This document shows positions 26,080 to 39,955 of a stretch of DNA of 64,000 bases, in pieces (within the stretch, counting starts at the first letter, position 1; each line of letters opens with the position of its first letter). Source of the stretch: Mycobacterium vicinigordonae (GTDB taxonomy: Bacteria; Actinomycetota; Actinomycetes; Mycobacteriales; Mycobacteriaceae); assembly GCF_013466425.1 (NCBI RefSeq), contig NZ_CP059165.1:5084001-5148000 (forward strand). The letters run 5' to 3'. The notes beneath the pieces were generated by a model. That model did not search any database and was not told the DNA's origin. It saw nothing but the letters and a program-made list of their open reading frames with translations. The translations under genes and the position numbers were made by a program.

Positions 26080-26759
26080 CAACTCGCGTCTTGGTTATCG
26101 ACGACGAACCGCACATCCTGCGTGCCCTGCGGATCAACCTCTCGGTGCGCGGTTACGAGGTGGTCACCGCCTCGACCGGCGCCGGTGCGCTGCGCGCCGC
26201 CGCCGAGCATCCGCCCGACGTGGTGATCCTGGACCTCGGGCTGCCCGACATCTCGGGCATCGAAGTGCTCGGCGGGTTGCGCGGCTGGCTCAACGCACCC
26301 GTCATCGTGTTGTCGGCGCGCACCGACGCGTCGGACAAGGTGGAGGTGCTGGACGCCGGAGCCGACGACTACGTGACCAAACCCTTTGGGATGGACGAAT
26401 TCCTGGCCCGGCTACGGGCCGCGGTGCGCCGCAGCGCCGCCGCATCGGAGGTAGAGCAGCCCGTCGTCGAAACCGACTCATTCACGGTTGACCTGGCCGC
26501 CAAGAAGGTGACCAAGAACGGCGCCGAGGTGCACCTGACGCCCACCGAATGGGGCATGCTCGACGTGCTGGTGCGCAACCGCGGCAAGCTGGTAGGCCGC
26601 GAGGAGCTGCTCAAAGAGGTGTGGGGACCGGCGTACGCCACCGAAACTCATTACCTGCGTGTGTATCTCGCGCAACTGCGGCGCAAGCTGGAGGACGACC
26701 CCTCGCACCCGAAGCACCTGCTGACCGAATCCGGCATGGGCTACCGGTTCGAGGCGTGA
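26076..26759 (+). CDS. kdpE: Kdp operon response regulator KdpE
   Basis: This 227-residue OmpR/PhoB-family regulator has a receiver domain with VLVIDDEPHILRALR, phospho-acceptor Asp53 in VVILDLGLPDISG and Lys in DDYVTKPFGMDEF. The winged helix (LTPTEWGMLDVLVRNRGKLV to HYLRVYLAQLRRKLEDD) binds the kdp promoter. ATG 26076 overlaps the kdpD stop by four bases (ATGA), so the kinase and regulator are made in step. It meets the Ppx/GppA gene tail to tail, with a four-base gap. The direct repeats at 18278-18294 are a candidate target. Confidence 0.96.
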   Translation: MTTRVLVIDDEPHILRALRINLSVRGYEVVTASTGAGALRAAAEHPPDVVILDLGLPDISGIEVLGGLRGWLNAPVIVLSARTDASDKVEVLDAGADDYVTKPFGMDEFLARLRAAVRRSAAASEVEQPVVETDSFTVDLAAKKVTKNGAEVHLTPTEWGMLDVLVRNRGKLVGREELLKEVWGPAYATETHYLRVYLAQLRRKLEDDPSHPKHLLTESGMGYRFEA

Positions 26760-26763
26760 GTCC

Positions 26764-27726
26764 CTAGCCGGCCAGTGACAGCACGATGCCATCCAGGATG
26801 TCGTGCTCGCTGACGGTCAATGTGTCGATCCCCGCGCGGTCGCGCAATTCCCGGGCCAGTTCCTGCACCACGATCGCTCCTCCGCCGATCACGTCCACCC
26901 GGCCCTCGTGCATGGGCCCCAGCGCGGCGCGCTGCGCACGGGTCATGCCGAGCAGCCTGTCACACACGTCCAGCAGTGAATCGAACGGAACCCGCGAAAG
27001 ATGAATGGCCACAGGGTCATAGGCGGTCATGTTATGCGCCAGCGCAGACAGCGTGGTCATGGTCCCGGCCAGCCCGACCCAGGTTCGGGCGCCTTCGACG
27101 GGCACCGCGCGCAGCGCGTCGTCGAGTCGCTCCCGCACCACGTTGCGCGCGGCGGTCACCTCTGCGGCGGTCGGCGGGTCGGTGTGCAGGCACCGTTCGG
27201 TCAATCGGACACAGCCGATGTCCGCCGAGTAACTGGCGGCGACCTCCCCGCTGTGGTCACCCGCCTTGCCGAGCACGATCTCGGTCGATCCGCCGCCCAG
27301 GTCGACCACTACGAAAGGCGCTTGGGCACTGTCTAATTCGCCGACTGCGCCGCGGAACGATAGCTCGGCCTCCTGTGCGCCGGTGATCACCTCGGCTCGC
27401 GCCCCGGCGATCACCGAGCCCAGCACCTCGGCCGTCATCGCGAAGAACACATCGCGGTTGGCGGCATCGCGGGTGGCCGAGGTGGCAACCATCGACACCC
27501 GCTCCACGCGGTGGATCGCCAGCAGCGAGGCGTAGTCGGTGAGCGCCGCGCGGGTGCGCGCGATCGCCTCCGGCGCGAACTCACCCGTCGCGTCCACGCC
27601 TTGACCCAGCCGCACGATCCGCATCTCGCGGTGGACATCGCGCAGATGTCCGTCAACAACATCTGCGATCAACAAGCGGATCGAGTTGGTACCGCAGTCG
27701 ATTCCGGCCAACCTACTCAAATCCAC
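26764..27726 (-). CDS. ppx2: Ppx/GppA-type exopolyphosphatase
   Basis: This 320-residue sugar-kinase/Hsp70-fold phosphatase has the phosphate-1 motif AGIDCGTNSIRLLIAD at the N-terminus, VVDLGGGSTEIVLG (phosphate-2) and the C-terminal VDVIGGGAIVVQEL. The family removes terminal phosphate from polyphosphate or (p)ppGpp. The GTG start at 27726 (VDLSRLAGID) overlaps the upstream DUF501 gene by ten bases; the open frame to 27846 adds 40 residues with no family match. It is the last gene of a leftward block eno - septum protein - DUF501 - ppx, as at M. tuberculosis Rv1023-Rv1026. That protein (Rv1026) is reported as an exopolyphosphatase. Confidence 0.9.
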   Translation of the reverse strand: MDLSRLAGIDCGTNSIRLLIADVVDGHLRDVHREMRIVRLGQGVDATGEFAPEAIARTRAALTDYASLLAIHRVERVSMVATSATRDAANRDVFFAMTAEVLGSVIAGARAEVITGAQEAELSFRGAVGELDSAQAPFVVVDLGGGSTEIVLGKAGDHSGEVAASYSADIGCVRLTERCLHTDPPTAAEVTAARNVVRERLDDALRAVPVEGARTWVGLAGTMTTLSALAHNMTAYDPVAIHLSRVPFDSLLDVCDRLLGMTRAQRAALGPMHEGRVDVIGGGAIVVQELARELRDRAGIDTLTVSEHDILDGIVLSLAG

Positions 27727-28205
27727 TGCTCCCCAACTAAGTTCGCGATGGCCGGCTCCGCAGCCAACAGCGCCAGCGCCTCGTCCCCGAACGGGTTGAC
27801 ACCCTGTCCTTTGGCCAGCGAGTGCGCGATCAATACGTGCAGGCATTTGACCCGATCCGGCATGCCGCCGCCGGAAAATGTAGTGCCGAGCGGCTCGATC
27901 GCGTCCCGCTCGGACAGATACGACTCGTGGGCCCGCTGGTATGCGGTGGCCAGATCGGCGTCGTGGTGCAGTCGTTCGGTCATGTCGCGCATCAGCCCGG
28001 TGGTCTCCAGTCTGCTCGCCGCCGCCGTCAGCACCGGATGGGTCAGGTAGTACAACGTCGGAAACGGTGTTCCGTCAGGTAGTTTCGGGGCGGTCTTCAC
28101 CACTCCGGGTGAATCGTCGCGGCATCGGAAGGCGATCTCCAGCACCCCGCGAGGCTCACGGCCGAGTTGACGGGCCACCGCGTCCAGATCGTCGCGCTCA
28201 ACCAC
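27717..28205 (-). CDS. DUF501 family protein
   Basis: This 162-residue DUF501 protein (Rv1025 family by position) has characteristic stretches LPDGTPFPTLYYLTHP, AASRLETTGLMRDM, SGGGMPDRVKCLHVLIAHSL and GVNPFGDEAL. The Cys/His of KCLHVLIAH suggest a metal or catalytic role, but no activity is established. GTG 28205 overlaps the end of the upstream septum-formation gene by eight bases, and its own end overlaps ppx by ten. The block eno - FtsB-like - DUF501 - ppx is conserved across actinobacteria and is probably one transcript. Confidence 0.88.
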   Translation of the reverse strand: MVERDDLDAVARQLGREPRGVLEIAFRCRDDSPGVVKTAPKLPDGTPFPTLYYLTHPVLTAAASRLETTGLMRDMTERLHHDADLATAYQRAHESYLSERDAIEPLGTTFSGGGMPDRVKCLHVLIAHSLAKGQGVNPFGDEALALLAAEPAIANLVGEQWI

Positions 28206-28905
28206 CGGGCGTCGTCGGGGTCGGTGAGCCGGGCGGCACTGGAGCAGGCTCCGGCGGCTGGTTGGCCCCGGGCGGCAGGTGCGGCGCGTCGGCGATGGTG
28301 TGCCACAGCGACGTGTACCACGGCTCGTTCTTGGCGTGACCGCCCGGCTCGGTACCCGGCTGCTGAGGCGTCGCCGCACCGGGCGGCAGCTGCACCTGAA
28401 ACGGGATGTCACCGGGCTTGACGAACCCTAGACGCTCACGCGCCTGCGCCGCGATGTACGCCGGATCGGCCAACTGGCCCTTGCGCTGCTCCAATTCGGC
28501 GATCTGACGGCGCAGCGCGGCCTCGGACGCCGACAGCTGTTCCATCTCGGTGCGCTGCGCGAAGTAGGTGCGCACCGGGCCAGCGATGGTCAGGGTCAAC
28601 ACGCACATCACTGCGGCCAGGATCGCCGCGCGGCGCGCCGTGAAGCCCAGCCGCTGATCCGAGCGCTGCTCCATCGACTCGGTGAACGACCGCTTGATGG
28701 GCTCGACGACATGCTCCTGCAGCGACCGCGTCGCGGCGCGGCTCTCGTCCGGCGCGGTCTGCGCGGGCTTGGACGACGGCCGCGCGACCGGCTTGGCCGC
28801 GGCCTTGGAGGAGGAACTCGTCGAGCGCCGGCCGCGTCCCGAATCGCCGGCCTTCCCCGGGCGCGAAGCCGGGGAACGACGTCTCGGATCGGACTTGGCG
28901 GCCAA
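28198..28905 (-). CDS. FtsB/DivIC-like septum formation protein
   Basis: This 235-residue bitopic membrane protein has a long basic, Ser/Pro/Lys-rich cytoplasmic N-terminus (about 1-90). One membrane span follows (about 95-115, AAILAAVMCVLTLTIAGPV), then a coiled coil (EMEQLSASEAALRRQIAELE onward) with the DivIC motif ARERLGFVKPGDIPF, and a Pro/Gly-rich tail. FtsB/DivIC proteins form the divisome core with FtsL and FtsQ. It lies six bases after eno on the same strand, the usual actinobacterial arrangement (Rv1024 equivalent). The extended N-terminus is typical of mycobacterial members. Confidence 0.88.
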   Translation of the reverse strand: MAAKSDPRRRSPASRPGKAGDSGRGRRSTSSSSKAAAKPVARPSSKPAQTAPDESRAATRSLQEHVVEPIKRSFTESMEQRSDQRLGFTARRAAILAAVMCVLTLTIAGPVRTYFAQRTEMEQLSASEAALRRQIAELEQRKGQLADPAYIAAQARERLGFVKPGDIPFQVQLPPGAATPQQPGTEPGGHAKNEPWYTSLWHTIADAPHLPPGANQPPEPAPVPPGSPTPTTPGG

Positions 28906-28911
28906 GCTGCG

Positions 28912-30234
<1,323 letters not shown>

Positions 30235-30249
30235 TCAGCGATCATCTTT

Positions 30250-30993
30250 CTACAGCGGATGGCCGGCGGCATAGGCGGTCGCCCAGTCCCGGACCGCCCG
30301 CGCATAGACAGTGGAGTTGTTGTAGGCCCGCAGCGCGGTGATCCACCCCCGCGGCGTCCCGAGATCTTTTCCGCGCCAGCACAAGTAACCCGCGGCCGAC
30401 AGCGCGGCGTCGTCGATGTTGTCGACGTTGGGGGTGGCGTGTTCTTTCGCCGAAACCCCGTACAGCCGCCAGGTTTCGGCGATGAACTGCATGGGCCCCA
30501 TGGCGCGCTGCACCCCGTCGTCGTCAGACGCGCCGCTCGACGTGGCCGCGTCGGCGTCGTCCACAATCCGCAGGTTGCCCCCAGTGCCGTCCAGGCGAAC
30601 ACCCCGAATCGGGGGCGTGACATCGCCGTTGGGCGCGATTGTGGCACCCCGATAGGTGCCGTTGTGGCTCTCCACCTGTCCGATGCCCGCCAGCGTTGTC
30701 CAGGCGATATGGCACTTCGGATTCTCCACCTCGGCTACGCGGGCGGCATAGGCGTAAGCCTCCAGAGCGGTGACGGGCATCTCCAAGGCGGGTGCCCGTA
30801 GCTGCGCCCACTCCCGCAACTGGTCGGCCGGTCTGCCGGGCGCGTGGGTGTCCACCGGCGGCACCGGATCCCCCGCCGGCGGCGGAACGCCCTCGGGGAT
30901 GAACAGGCTCAGTTGCCAGGTACAACTCGACGCCAACAGCATCGCGGTCGCCCCTATCACGGCGACCGCGCGCAACCAACGTCTCGGCGACAC
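30250..30993 (-). CDS. lpqU: Lipoprotein LpqU, lytic-transglycosylase-like
   Basis: This 247-residue exported protein has a signal segment (RAVAVIGATAMLLASSC) ending at a lipobox-like cysteine. The mature part carries a lytic transglycosylase core: a GIGQVESHNG stretch with the catalytic-type Glu, GPMQFIAETW, NVDNIDDAALSAAGYLC and ITALRAYNNSTVYARAV. It resembles the MltB/SLT families that cut peptidoglycan glycan strands. GTG 30993 with AGGGGA four bases upstream is preferred over a TTG at 31026. It lies between mazG and eno on the same strand. Substrate and partners are inferred from family only. Confidence 0.88.
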   Translation of the reverse strand: MSPRRWLRAVAVIGATAMLLASSCTWQLSLFIPEGVPPPAGDPVPPVDTHAPGRPADQLREWAQLRAPALEMPVTALEAYAYAARVAEVENPKCHIAWTTLAGIGQVESHNGTYRGATIAPNGDVTPPIRGVRLDGTGGNLRIVDDADAATSSGASDDDGVQRAMGPMQFIAETWRLYGVSAKEHATPNVDNIDDAALSAAGYLCWRGKDLGTPRGWITALRAYNNSTVYARAVRDWATAYAAGHPL

Positions 30994-31257
30994 AACTTCC
31001 CCTGTCGGTCTCCTTGTCGGAGCCAATTACCAGTTTTCGTCTCGCTCATCGTCCCACGGCTTCGGAGTGGGCCCCGGCAACCAAGGCACCCAGCAAACTA
31101 TTCGAGCGCCATGCAAGGGTTCCTACATGGGTTGCCAGCATGGCGCGCAGCTACTACCTATTGTGATTACTAACTGATGATGTCAGCGATCGCAAAGGTT
31201 GCAGAGATCGCTTAATGTGCGGAGTCTCTGAGTCCCCGCAAAGATAGACTCTGGGCC

Positions 31258-32333
31258 TCAGCGGCGGCCTTTGCGCTTCTTGGAAGCACCGCGCGACTCC
31301 TTGGCGCCAGTCGACGCGACCGCCGTCTGCTCGCCGTTCAAGGCGTCCGCGGGGTCCTGCTCCGGTGGGTCCTGCCCAGCTTCCACCACCGACCCGCCGC
31401 GCGGCCAGTTAGCCCGCCACTCCTCCTCGGTGACGAAACCGAGCGGAGCCATGTCGAGTTCCTCGGCGATGCTGTCGCCGCGGCGAGCCGCGGCGATCGC
31501 ACGCTCGGCAACGCGCACCATCTCGACGAAATCCAAAACCGCGGCCCGAAGATCGTTTTCCGCATCGACGTCCGGCGTCAGCGTGATCGTGGTGATTTCG
31601 CTCGGTATGAATTCGCCGGGCACCCCGGCCTGCGTCACCCGCTGAATCACCTTCTGCGCCAATGCCAATGCCGGCTGACCCGTGTGAACGTCGTCCAGCA
31701 CCGAGTTACGCGACTTGCGCGACCGTTCCGACGCCTTGGCCTCTTCCCACTGGGCAAGCTGATCCTGCAGCGAAATCGCTTCGCCGGCAAGCACTCCCGG
31801 CACCCGGTTGCCGAGTTTGCGCATCAGCGTCTCGGCGACGTCGTCGATGCTGAACGGCAGCAGCGCCTCGTCCTCGGCGATGCGAGCATGAAACAGCACC
31901 TGCAGCAGCAAGTCACCGAGTTCGTCGCGAAGCTGCTCGACGTTGCCGCTGTGTACCGCGTCGAGCAGCTCGTAGGTCTCTTCCAGCAGGTATCGGCGCA
32001 GCGACTCGTGCGTCTGCTCGCTCTCCCACGGCCCGGCAGTCCGCAATTTGTCCATCATCGCGACCGCGTCGACGAGCCGTTCGCCGCGCTGCCGTTCGGG
32101 CGCCGTGATCAGCCGCGCACCGGCGGCCAGCCGCGCCGTGACCGCAGGATGCTTGGGATCCGATGACAGCAACACCGGCGCTTCTTCGCCGGTGTAGGCG
32201 GGATGCGCGTCGGGCAGCGACCACGGCACGGCGATCGGCATCTCCTCGGTGTACTGCACCTGCCCGCACAAGAGTTCGATGGCCTCGACCGGTACCAGGG
32301 CCGGGCGGCGCGGGTCGACCAGGACGACAATCA

Positions 32334-32334
<1 letters not shown>
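31258..32334 (-). CDS. mazG: Nucleoside triphosphate pyrophosphohydrolase MazG
   Basis: This 358-residue house-cleaning enzyme hydrolyses NTPs to NMP and PPi. The MazG core begins after an N-terminal domain of about 100 residues: WESEQTHESLRRYLLEETYE carries the Mg-binding Glu cluster (E-x2-E), followed by LRDELGDLLLQVLFHARIAE with the E-x2-D pair. The C-terminus is rich in Lys/Arg (SRGASKKRKGRR). ATG 32334 shares one base with the mfd stop, so the two genes are co-translated. The mfd-mazG-lpqU-eno order matches M. tuberculosis Rv1020-Rv1023. Confidence 0.93.
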
Positions 32335-35972
<3,638 letters not shown>

Positions 35973-35990
35973 GATGTCGCCATTCTAGGG

Positions 35991-36038
35991 CCGTTGCAGG
36001 CCGTCAATTTTCGGCCCGGCACCGTCAAGGAACCGTAA
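35991..36038. promoter_or_regulatory. Phased CCGT(C/T/A)(A/G) repeats between mfd and the decarboxylase-like gene
   Basis: CCGTTG (35991), CCGTCA (36001), CCGTCA (36022) and CCGTAA (36033) start 10, 21 and 11 bp apart, so they face the same side of the helix. The last 17 bp (36022-36038) are identical to 18278-18294 upstream of the kdp operon. On the minus strand TTGACGG within this block could also act as a -35 element for mfd. It is probably a response-regulator target. Confidence 0.5.
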
Positions 36039-36079
36039 GCAGCCCGAAATCCGCCGCCGCTAGGGCGCAGCTTGGAAGC

Positions 36080-37444
36080 GTGACCTGGTCGAAGATAACG
36101 ACGACGCTGGATTTGCTGCCCACGATGGCCAAAGCCGCACCTCGCCGGCTGGACCCCACGATCTGGCCGGCGACGGCGTCGTGTGACAAAGAAGGCCGGA
36201 TCTGTGTTGGTGGGGTGCCGCTCACAGACGTCGCCGACGAATTCGACACCCCGGCCTACGTGATCGACGAAGCCGACTTCCGGCAGCGGGCCCGCCGCTG
36301 CCGCAGGGCGCTACGGGACGTCGAGGTGGTCTACCCCGGAAAGTCGTTGCTGGCCACCGCGGTTGCACGCTGGGCGCGCGAAGAAGGCCTCGGCCTCGAC
36401 GTCACCTCACCGGGTGAACTGGCGGTGGGCCTGGCCGGCGGCGTGGACGCCGCACGAATCATCATGCACAGCAACGCCAAGTCCCCCGACGAGCTGCGTC
36501 AGGCCGTATCGGTGGGCGTCGGGCGCATTGTGCTGGACTCCAACATCGAGATTGCCTACCTGGCCGGCCTGGTCCGCGAGCGCCAGCGGGTGCTCATCCG
36601 GGTCACCCCGGATATCGAGGTAGCCGGGCAGCGGCCCCAGGCCGGGTTCAGCGCGGCGTTCGGGTTCACCCTGGACCGGGGCCATGCCGTCGACGCGGTG
36701 GGCCGCGTGCTGGCGCATCCGATCCTGGACCCGGTGGGATTGCACTGCCACCTGCCCCGCCAAGGCGCCCACCCCACCGACGCCGTGCGCTACGGCCAGA
36801 CAATCCACCGGATGATCGCGGCGATGGCCGACATCCGAACCCGTCATGGCGTCATCCTCACCGAGCTGCACATCGGCGGCGGTCTCCCGCTGCGCGGTGA
36901 GAGCCAGCCGGGTCCGCTGAGCCTGGGCGAATTGGCCGCCGTTATCGACAACGCGCTGGACGAAGGGTGTGCGGGCGAGCACTTCCCCCGTCCGACCGTG
37001 GTGGTGGAGCCCGGTGCGGCGATCAGCGCGCAGGCCGCGGTGGCCCTGTACCGGGTGTGCTCGGTGAATACCCGTCCCAGCGGGCGCGTATTCGTCACGG
37101 TCGATGGCGCTACCAGCGACTACCCGGGCAGCGCGCCGTGTCAGGTTGCGCTGGCCAACCGGCATCCGCTGGTGAGTCGCCAGCTCGTCACCGTGGCCGG
37201 TCGCCACTGCGAGGCCGGCGAGGAGATCGCCCGCGACGTCGAGCTACCGGCCGACGTGCGGCCCGGCGACCTGCTGGCCGTCGCGGGCAGTGCGGCGAAC
37301 CACGGCCTGGTGGCCGGCTACAACCTGGTTGGGCGGCCACCGCTGGTCAGCGTGTACCGAGGGCGGGTGCGCGAGCTGGTACGCCGCGAGACCACAGCCG
37401 ACCTGCTGGCTCGCGACTGTCTCGCCGTCGAACGTGGGGCCTGA
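36080..37444 (+). CDS. Diaminopimelate/ornithine-decarboxylase-like PLP enzyme (fold type III)
   Basis: This 454-residue alanine-racemase-fold decarboxylase has the PLP lysine in VVYPGKSLLATAVAR, the barrel motifs LGLDVTSPGEL, SNAKSPDEL, GLHCHLPRQG and HIGGGLP, the phosphate-binding VVVEPGAAISAQ, and the C-terminal AGRHCEAGEEIA and YNLVGRPPLVSVYRG. These residues match diaminopimelate decarboxylase, but the usual GAY before the dimer-interface tyrosine is replaced, and the true lysA is expected elsewhere. It may be a paralog for amino-acid or peptide-like natural product metabolism. GTG 36080 (after GGAAG) or ATG 36125 are possible starts. It is absent from the matching M. tuberculosis locus as I recall it. 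Confidence 0.85.
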   Translation: MTWSKITTTLDLLPTMAKAAPRRLDPTIWPATASCDKEGRICVGGVPLTDVADEFDTPAYVIDEADFRQRARRCRRALRDVEVVYPGKSLLATAVARWAREEGLGLDVTSPGELAVGLAGGVDAARIIMHSNAKSPDELRQAVSVGVGRIVLDSNIEIAYLAGLVRERQRVLIRVTPDIEVAGQRPQAGFSAAFGFTLDRGHAVDAVGRVLAHPILDPVGLHCHLPRQGAHPTDAVRYGQTIHRMIAAMADIRTRHGVILTELHIGGGLPLRGESQPGPLSLGELAAVIDNALDEGCAGEHFPRPTVVVEPGAAISAQAAVALYRVCSVNTRPSGRVFVTVDGATSDYPGSAPCQVALANRHPLVSRQLVTVAGRHCEAGEEIARDVELPADVRPGDLLAVAGSAANHGLVAGYNLVGRPPLVSVYRGRVRELVRRETTADLLARDCLAVERGA

Positions 37445-37447
37445 TTT

Positions 37448-38101
37448 CTACTCGTCCTGCAGATGCGGGTCGGCTTCCAGGTGAGTCAGGCCGTTCCACA
37501 TCAGGTTGACCAGATGCGCGGCCACCACTTCCTTCCTGGGCTCGCGGGTGTCCAGCCACCACTGGGCAGTCATCGACACCGAGCCCACCAACGCCTGGGC
37601 GTACAGCGGCGCCAGGTCAGGGTCGAGGCCGCGGCGGGCGAAGTCGCCGGCCAGGATCGAGCTGACCTGACTGACGGCGTCGTTGAGCAGGCTCGAGTAA
37701 GTGCCCGAGCTGATCGCCGCGGGCGAGTCGCGGATCATGATCCGGAATCCGTCGGTGCGTTCTTCGACGTAGGTGAGCAGCGCCAGCGCAACCCTCTCGA
37801 CCCGCACCCGGGACCGGTTGTTGGTCAGCGACGAGGTGATGCCGTCCAGCAATGCGGACATCTCGCGGTCCACCACAACGGCGTAGAGGCCCTCCTTGCC
37901 GCCGAAATGCTCATAGACGACGGGCTTGGACACATTGGCGCGCTGGGCGATCTCCTCGATCGAGGTTCCTTCGTAGCCACGTTCGGCGAACAGCGATCGC
38001 GCAATGCCGATCAGTTGGTGTCGGCGCTCGCTGCCCGTCATCCGGGCGCGCGGGGTGCGGGCTTGGGGCTCTTTTTCGGGCGCTTTTTCCGGTTCCGCCA
38101 C
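37448..38101 (-). CDS. TetR-family transcriptional regulator (Rv1019-like)
   Basis: This 217-residue TetR repressor has its DNA-binding domain near 22-70 (RHQLIGIARSLFAERGYEGT, then SIEEIAQRANVSKPVVYEHF) and a ligand domain with VERVALALLTYVEERTDGFR. The acidic-basic N-terminal leader (AEPEKAPEKEPQARTPRARM) is typical of this ortholog group. It meets the decarboxylase-like gene tail to tail, three bases apart, and diverges from the tRNA-Gln/glmU side. The same TetR lies between mfd and glmU in M. tuberculosis (Rv1019), where it is described as autoregulated; the ligand is unknown. Confidence 0.9.
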   Translation of the reverse strand: MAEPEKAPEKEPQARTPRARMTGSERRHQLIGIARSLFAERGYEGTSIEEIAQRANVSKPVVYEHFGGKEGLYAVVVDREMSALLDGITSSLTNNRSRVRVERVALALLTYVEERTDGFRIMIRDSPAAISSGTYSSLLNDAVSQVSSILAGDFARRGLDPDLAPLYAQALVGSVSMTAQWWLDTREPRKEVVAAHLVNLMWNGLTHLEADPHLQDE

Positions 38102-38228
38102 GCAGAACAGCGTATCGGGCGGGTGTGCTCGACTGTTCGGTGTGCAGGGGTTACGCGGGTGTGTTCGCGGCGTTGAGTCGGCAGACTAAAGTCTCATGGG
38201 CGGCGGCACGTGGACCGTCAGCAGCCAA

Positions 38229-38300
38229 TCCGTCGTGGTGTAATCGGCAGCACCTCTGATTTTGGTTCAGATAGTTCAGGTTCGAGTCCTGGCGACGGAG
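38229..38300 (+). tRNA. tRNA-Gln (anticodon UUG)
   Basis: This 72-nt cloverleaf has acceptor TCCGTCG paired with CGACGGA, anticodon stem TCTGA/TCAGA with loop TTTTGGT (anticodon TTG), and T-arm CAGG-TTCGAGT-CCTG. CCA is not encoded. It lies about 100 bp upstream of glmU on the same strand, as in other mycobacteria. Confidence 0.95.
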
Positions 38301-38403
38301 CTTTAAGCGGAGCGCCTTTTGCCCCGAGCGTCCCCAAAATGTCACCCTTAGCGGCGTATCTGCGTGCATTCGCGGACGCTCGACCGAAACGTGAGGAGAG
38401 TTG

Positions 38404-39873
38404 ATGACGTTTCGTGGTGACACTGACACCGCGGTCCTGGTCCTGGCGGCCGGCCCCGGCACCCGGATGCGCTCGGACACCCCCAAGGTGCTGCACACCC
38501 TCGGCGGCCGCAGCATGCTGTCGCACTCCCTGCACGCGATGACCAAGCTCGCACCCCAACACCTGGTCGTCGTGCTGGGCCACGACCACCAGCGGATATC
38601 GCCCCTGGTCGCCGAGCTGGCCGACCGGCTTGGTCGCACCATCGACGTCGCGCTGCAGGACAAGCCGCTGGGCACCGGGCATGCGGTGCTGTGCGGGCTG
38701 TCCGCACTGCCCGACGACTACGCGGGCATCGTCGTCGTCGCCGCGGGCGACACGCCGCTGCTGGATGCCGACACCTTGGCCGACCTGATCGCCGGCCACA
38801 GCGCCGCCTCGGCCGCAGTCACCGTGCTGACCACGACACTGGACGATCCATACGGCTACGGCCGGATCCTGCGCACCCAGGACAACGAGGTGATGGCGAT
38901 CGTCGAGCAGACCGACGCCACCGCCTCGCAGCGTGACATCCGCGAGGTCAACACCGGCGTCTACGCCTTCGACATCGCCGCGCTGCGCTCTGCGCTGAGC
39001 CGGCTGAGCTCCAACAACGCCCAGCAGGAGCTCTACCTCACTGACGCCGTCGCCATCCTGCGCCGCGACGGCCACACGGTCAGCGCCCGCCACGTCGACG
39101 ACAGCGCAGTGGTGGCCGGCGTAAACAACCGCGTCCAGCTCGCCGAACTGGGCGCCGAACTCAACCGCCGTATCGTGGCCGCCCACCAGCTCGCCGGCGT
39201 CACCGTGACCGACCCCGCCACCACGTGGATCGACGTGGACGTGACGATCGGGCGCGACACCGTCATCCACCCGAACACCCAGTTGCACGGCCGCACCCAG
39301 ATCGGCGGCCGCTGCGTCGTCGGCCCGGACACCACCCTGACCGACGTCAGCGTCGGCGACGCCGCCTCCGTCGTCCGCACCCACGGCAGCGAGTCCGCGA
39401 TCGGCGATGGCGCCGCCGTCGGCCCGTTCACGTTCTTGCGGCCGGGCACGGTGCTGGGCGCCGACGGGAAACTGGGCGCGTTCGTCGAGGTCAAGAACGC
39501 CACCATCGGCACCGGGACCAAGGTGCCGCACCTGACCTACGTCGGAGACGCCGACATTGGCGATCACAGCAACATCGGCGCATCCAGCGTGTTCGTCAAC
39601 TACGACGGCAACACCAAGAGCCGCACCACAATCGGCTCGCACGTGCGGACCGGCTCGGACACCATGTTCGTGGCGCCGGTCACGGTCGGCGACGGTGCCT
39701 ACACCGGTGCCGGCACCGTGATCCGCGAGGACGTGCCGCCGGGTGCGCTGGCGGTGTCGGCGGGCCCACAACGCAACATCGAGAACTGGGTGCAGCGCAA
39801 ACGGCCCGGCACCGCGGCCGCTGAAGCCGCCGAGGCCGCCGGCCGCAAATCCGGCACCAACCAGACATCGTGA
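38404..39873 (+). CDS. glmU: Bifunctional UDP-GlcNAc pyrophosphorylase / GlcN-1-P acetyltransferase
   Basis: This 489-residue enzyme makes UDP-GlcNAc for peptidoglycan. The N-terminal uridyltransferase has [31 protein letters not shown] and [11 protein letters not shown]. The C-terminal left-handed beta-helix acetyltransferase shows hexapeptide repeats from about 265 onward ([22 protein letters not shown]) and the catalytic region [17 protein letters not shown] 38404 has GAGGAG upstream; a TTG three bases earlier is also in frame. The tail after [11 protein letters not shown] is short and Ala-rich. prsA follows 82 bp downstream. Confidence 0.98.
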   Translation: MTFRGDTDTAVLVLAAGPGTRMRSDTPKVLHTLGGRSMLSHSLHAMTKLAPQHLVVVLGHDHQRISPLVAELADRLGRTIDVALQDKPLGTGHAVLCGLSALPDDYAGIVVVAAGDTPLLDADTLADLIAGHSAASAAVTVLTTTLDDPYGYGRILRTQDNEVMAIVEQTDATASQRDIREVNTGVYAFDIAALRSALSRLSSNNAQQELYLTDAVAILRRDGHTVSARHVDDSAVVAGVNNRVQLAELGAELNRRIVAAHQLAGVTVTDPATTWIDVDVTIGRDTVIHPNTQLHGRTQIGGRCVVGPDTTLTDVSVGDAASVVRTHGSESAIGDGAAVGPFTFLRPGTVLGADGKLGAFVEVKNATIGTGTKVPHLTYVGDADIGDHSNIGASSVFVNYDGNTKSRTTIGSHVRTGSDTMFVAPVTVGDGAYTGAGTVIREDVPPGALAVSAGPQRNIENWVQRKRPGTAAAEAAEAAGRKSGTNQTS

Positions 39874-39955
39874 TTTCGATTTCCGGCAACCCGGCTACGA
39901 TGGGTCGTTCTTGTTTTGATTCCTATTCCGATCCCGACATGGCGAGGGCAGCCCG

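Noticed and set aside
30994..31257. Possible riboswitch upstream of lpqU
   Set aside because: The spacer has repeated AGCGATCGC/AGATCGCT elements, but I could not fold it into a known c-di-AMP or other riboswitch consensus by eye. A covariance-model scan would decide.
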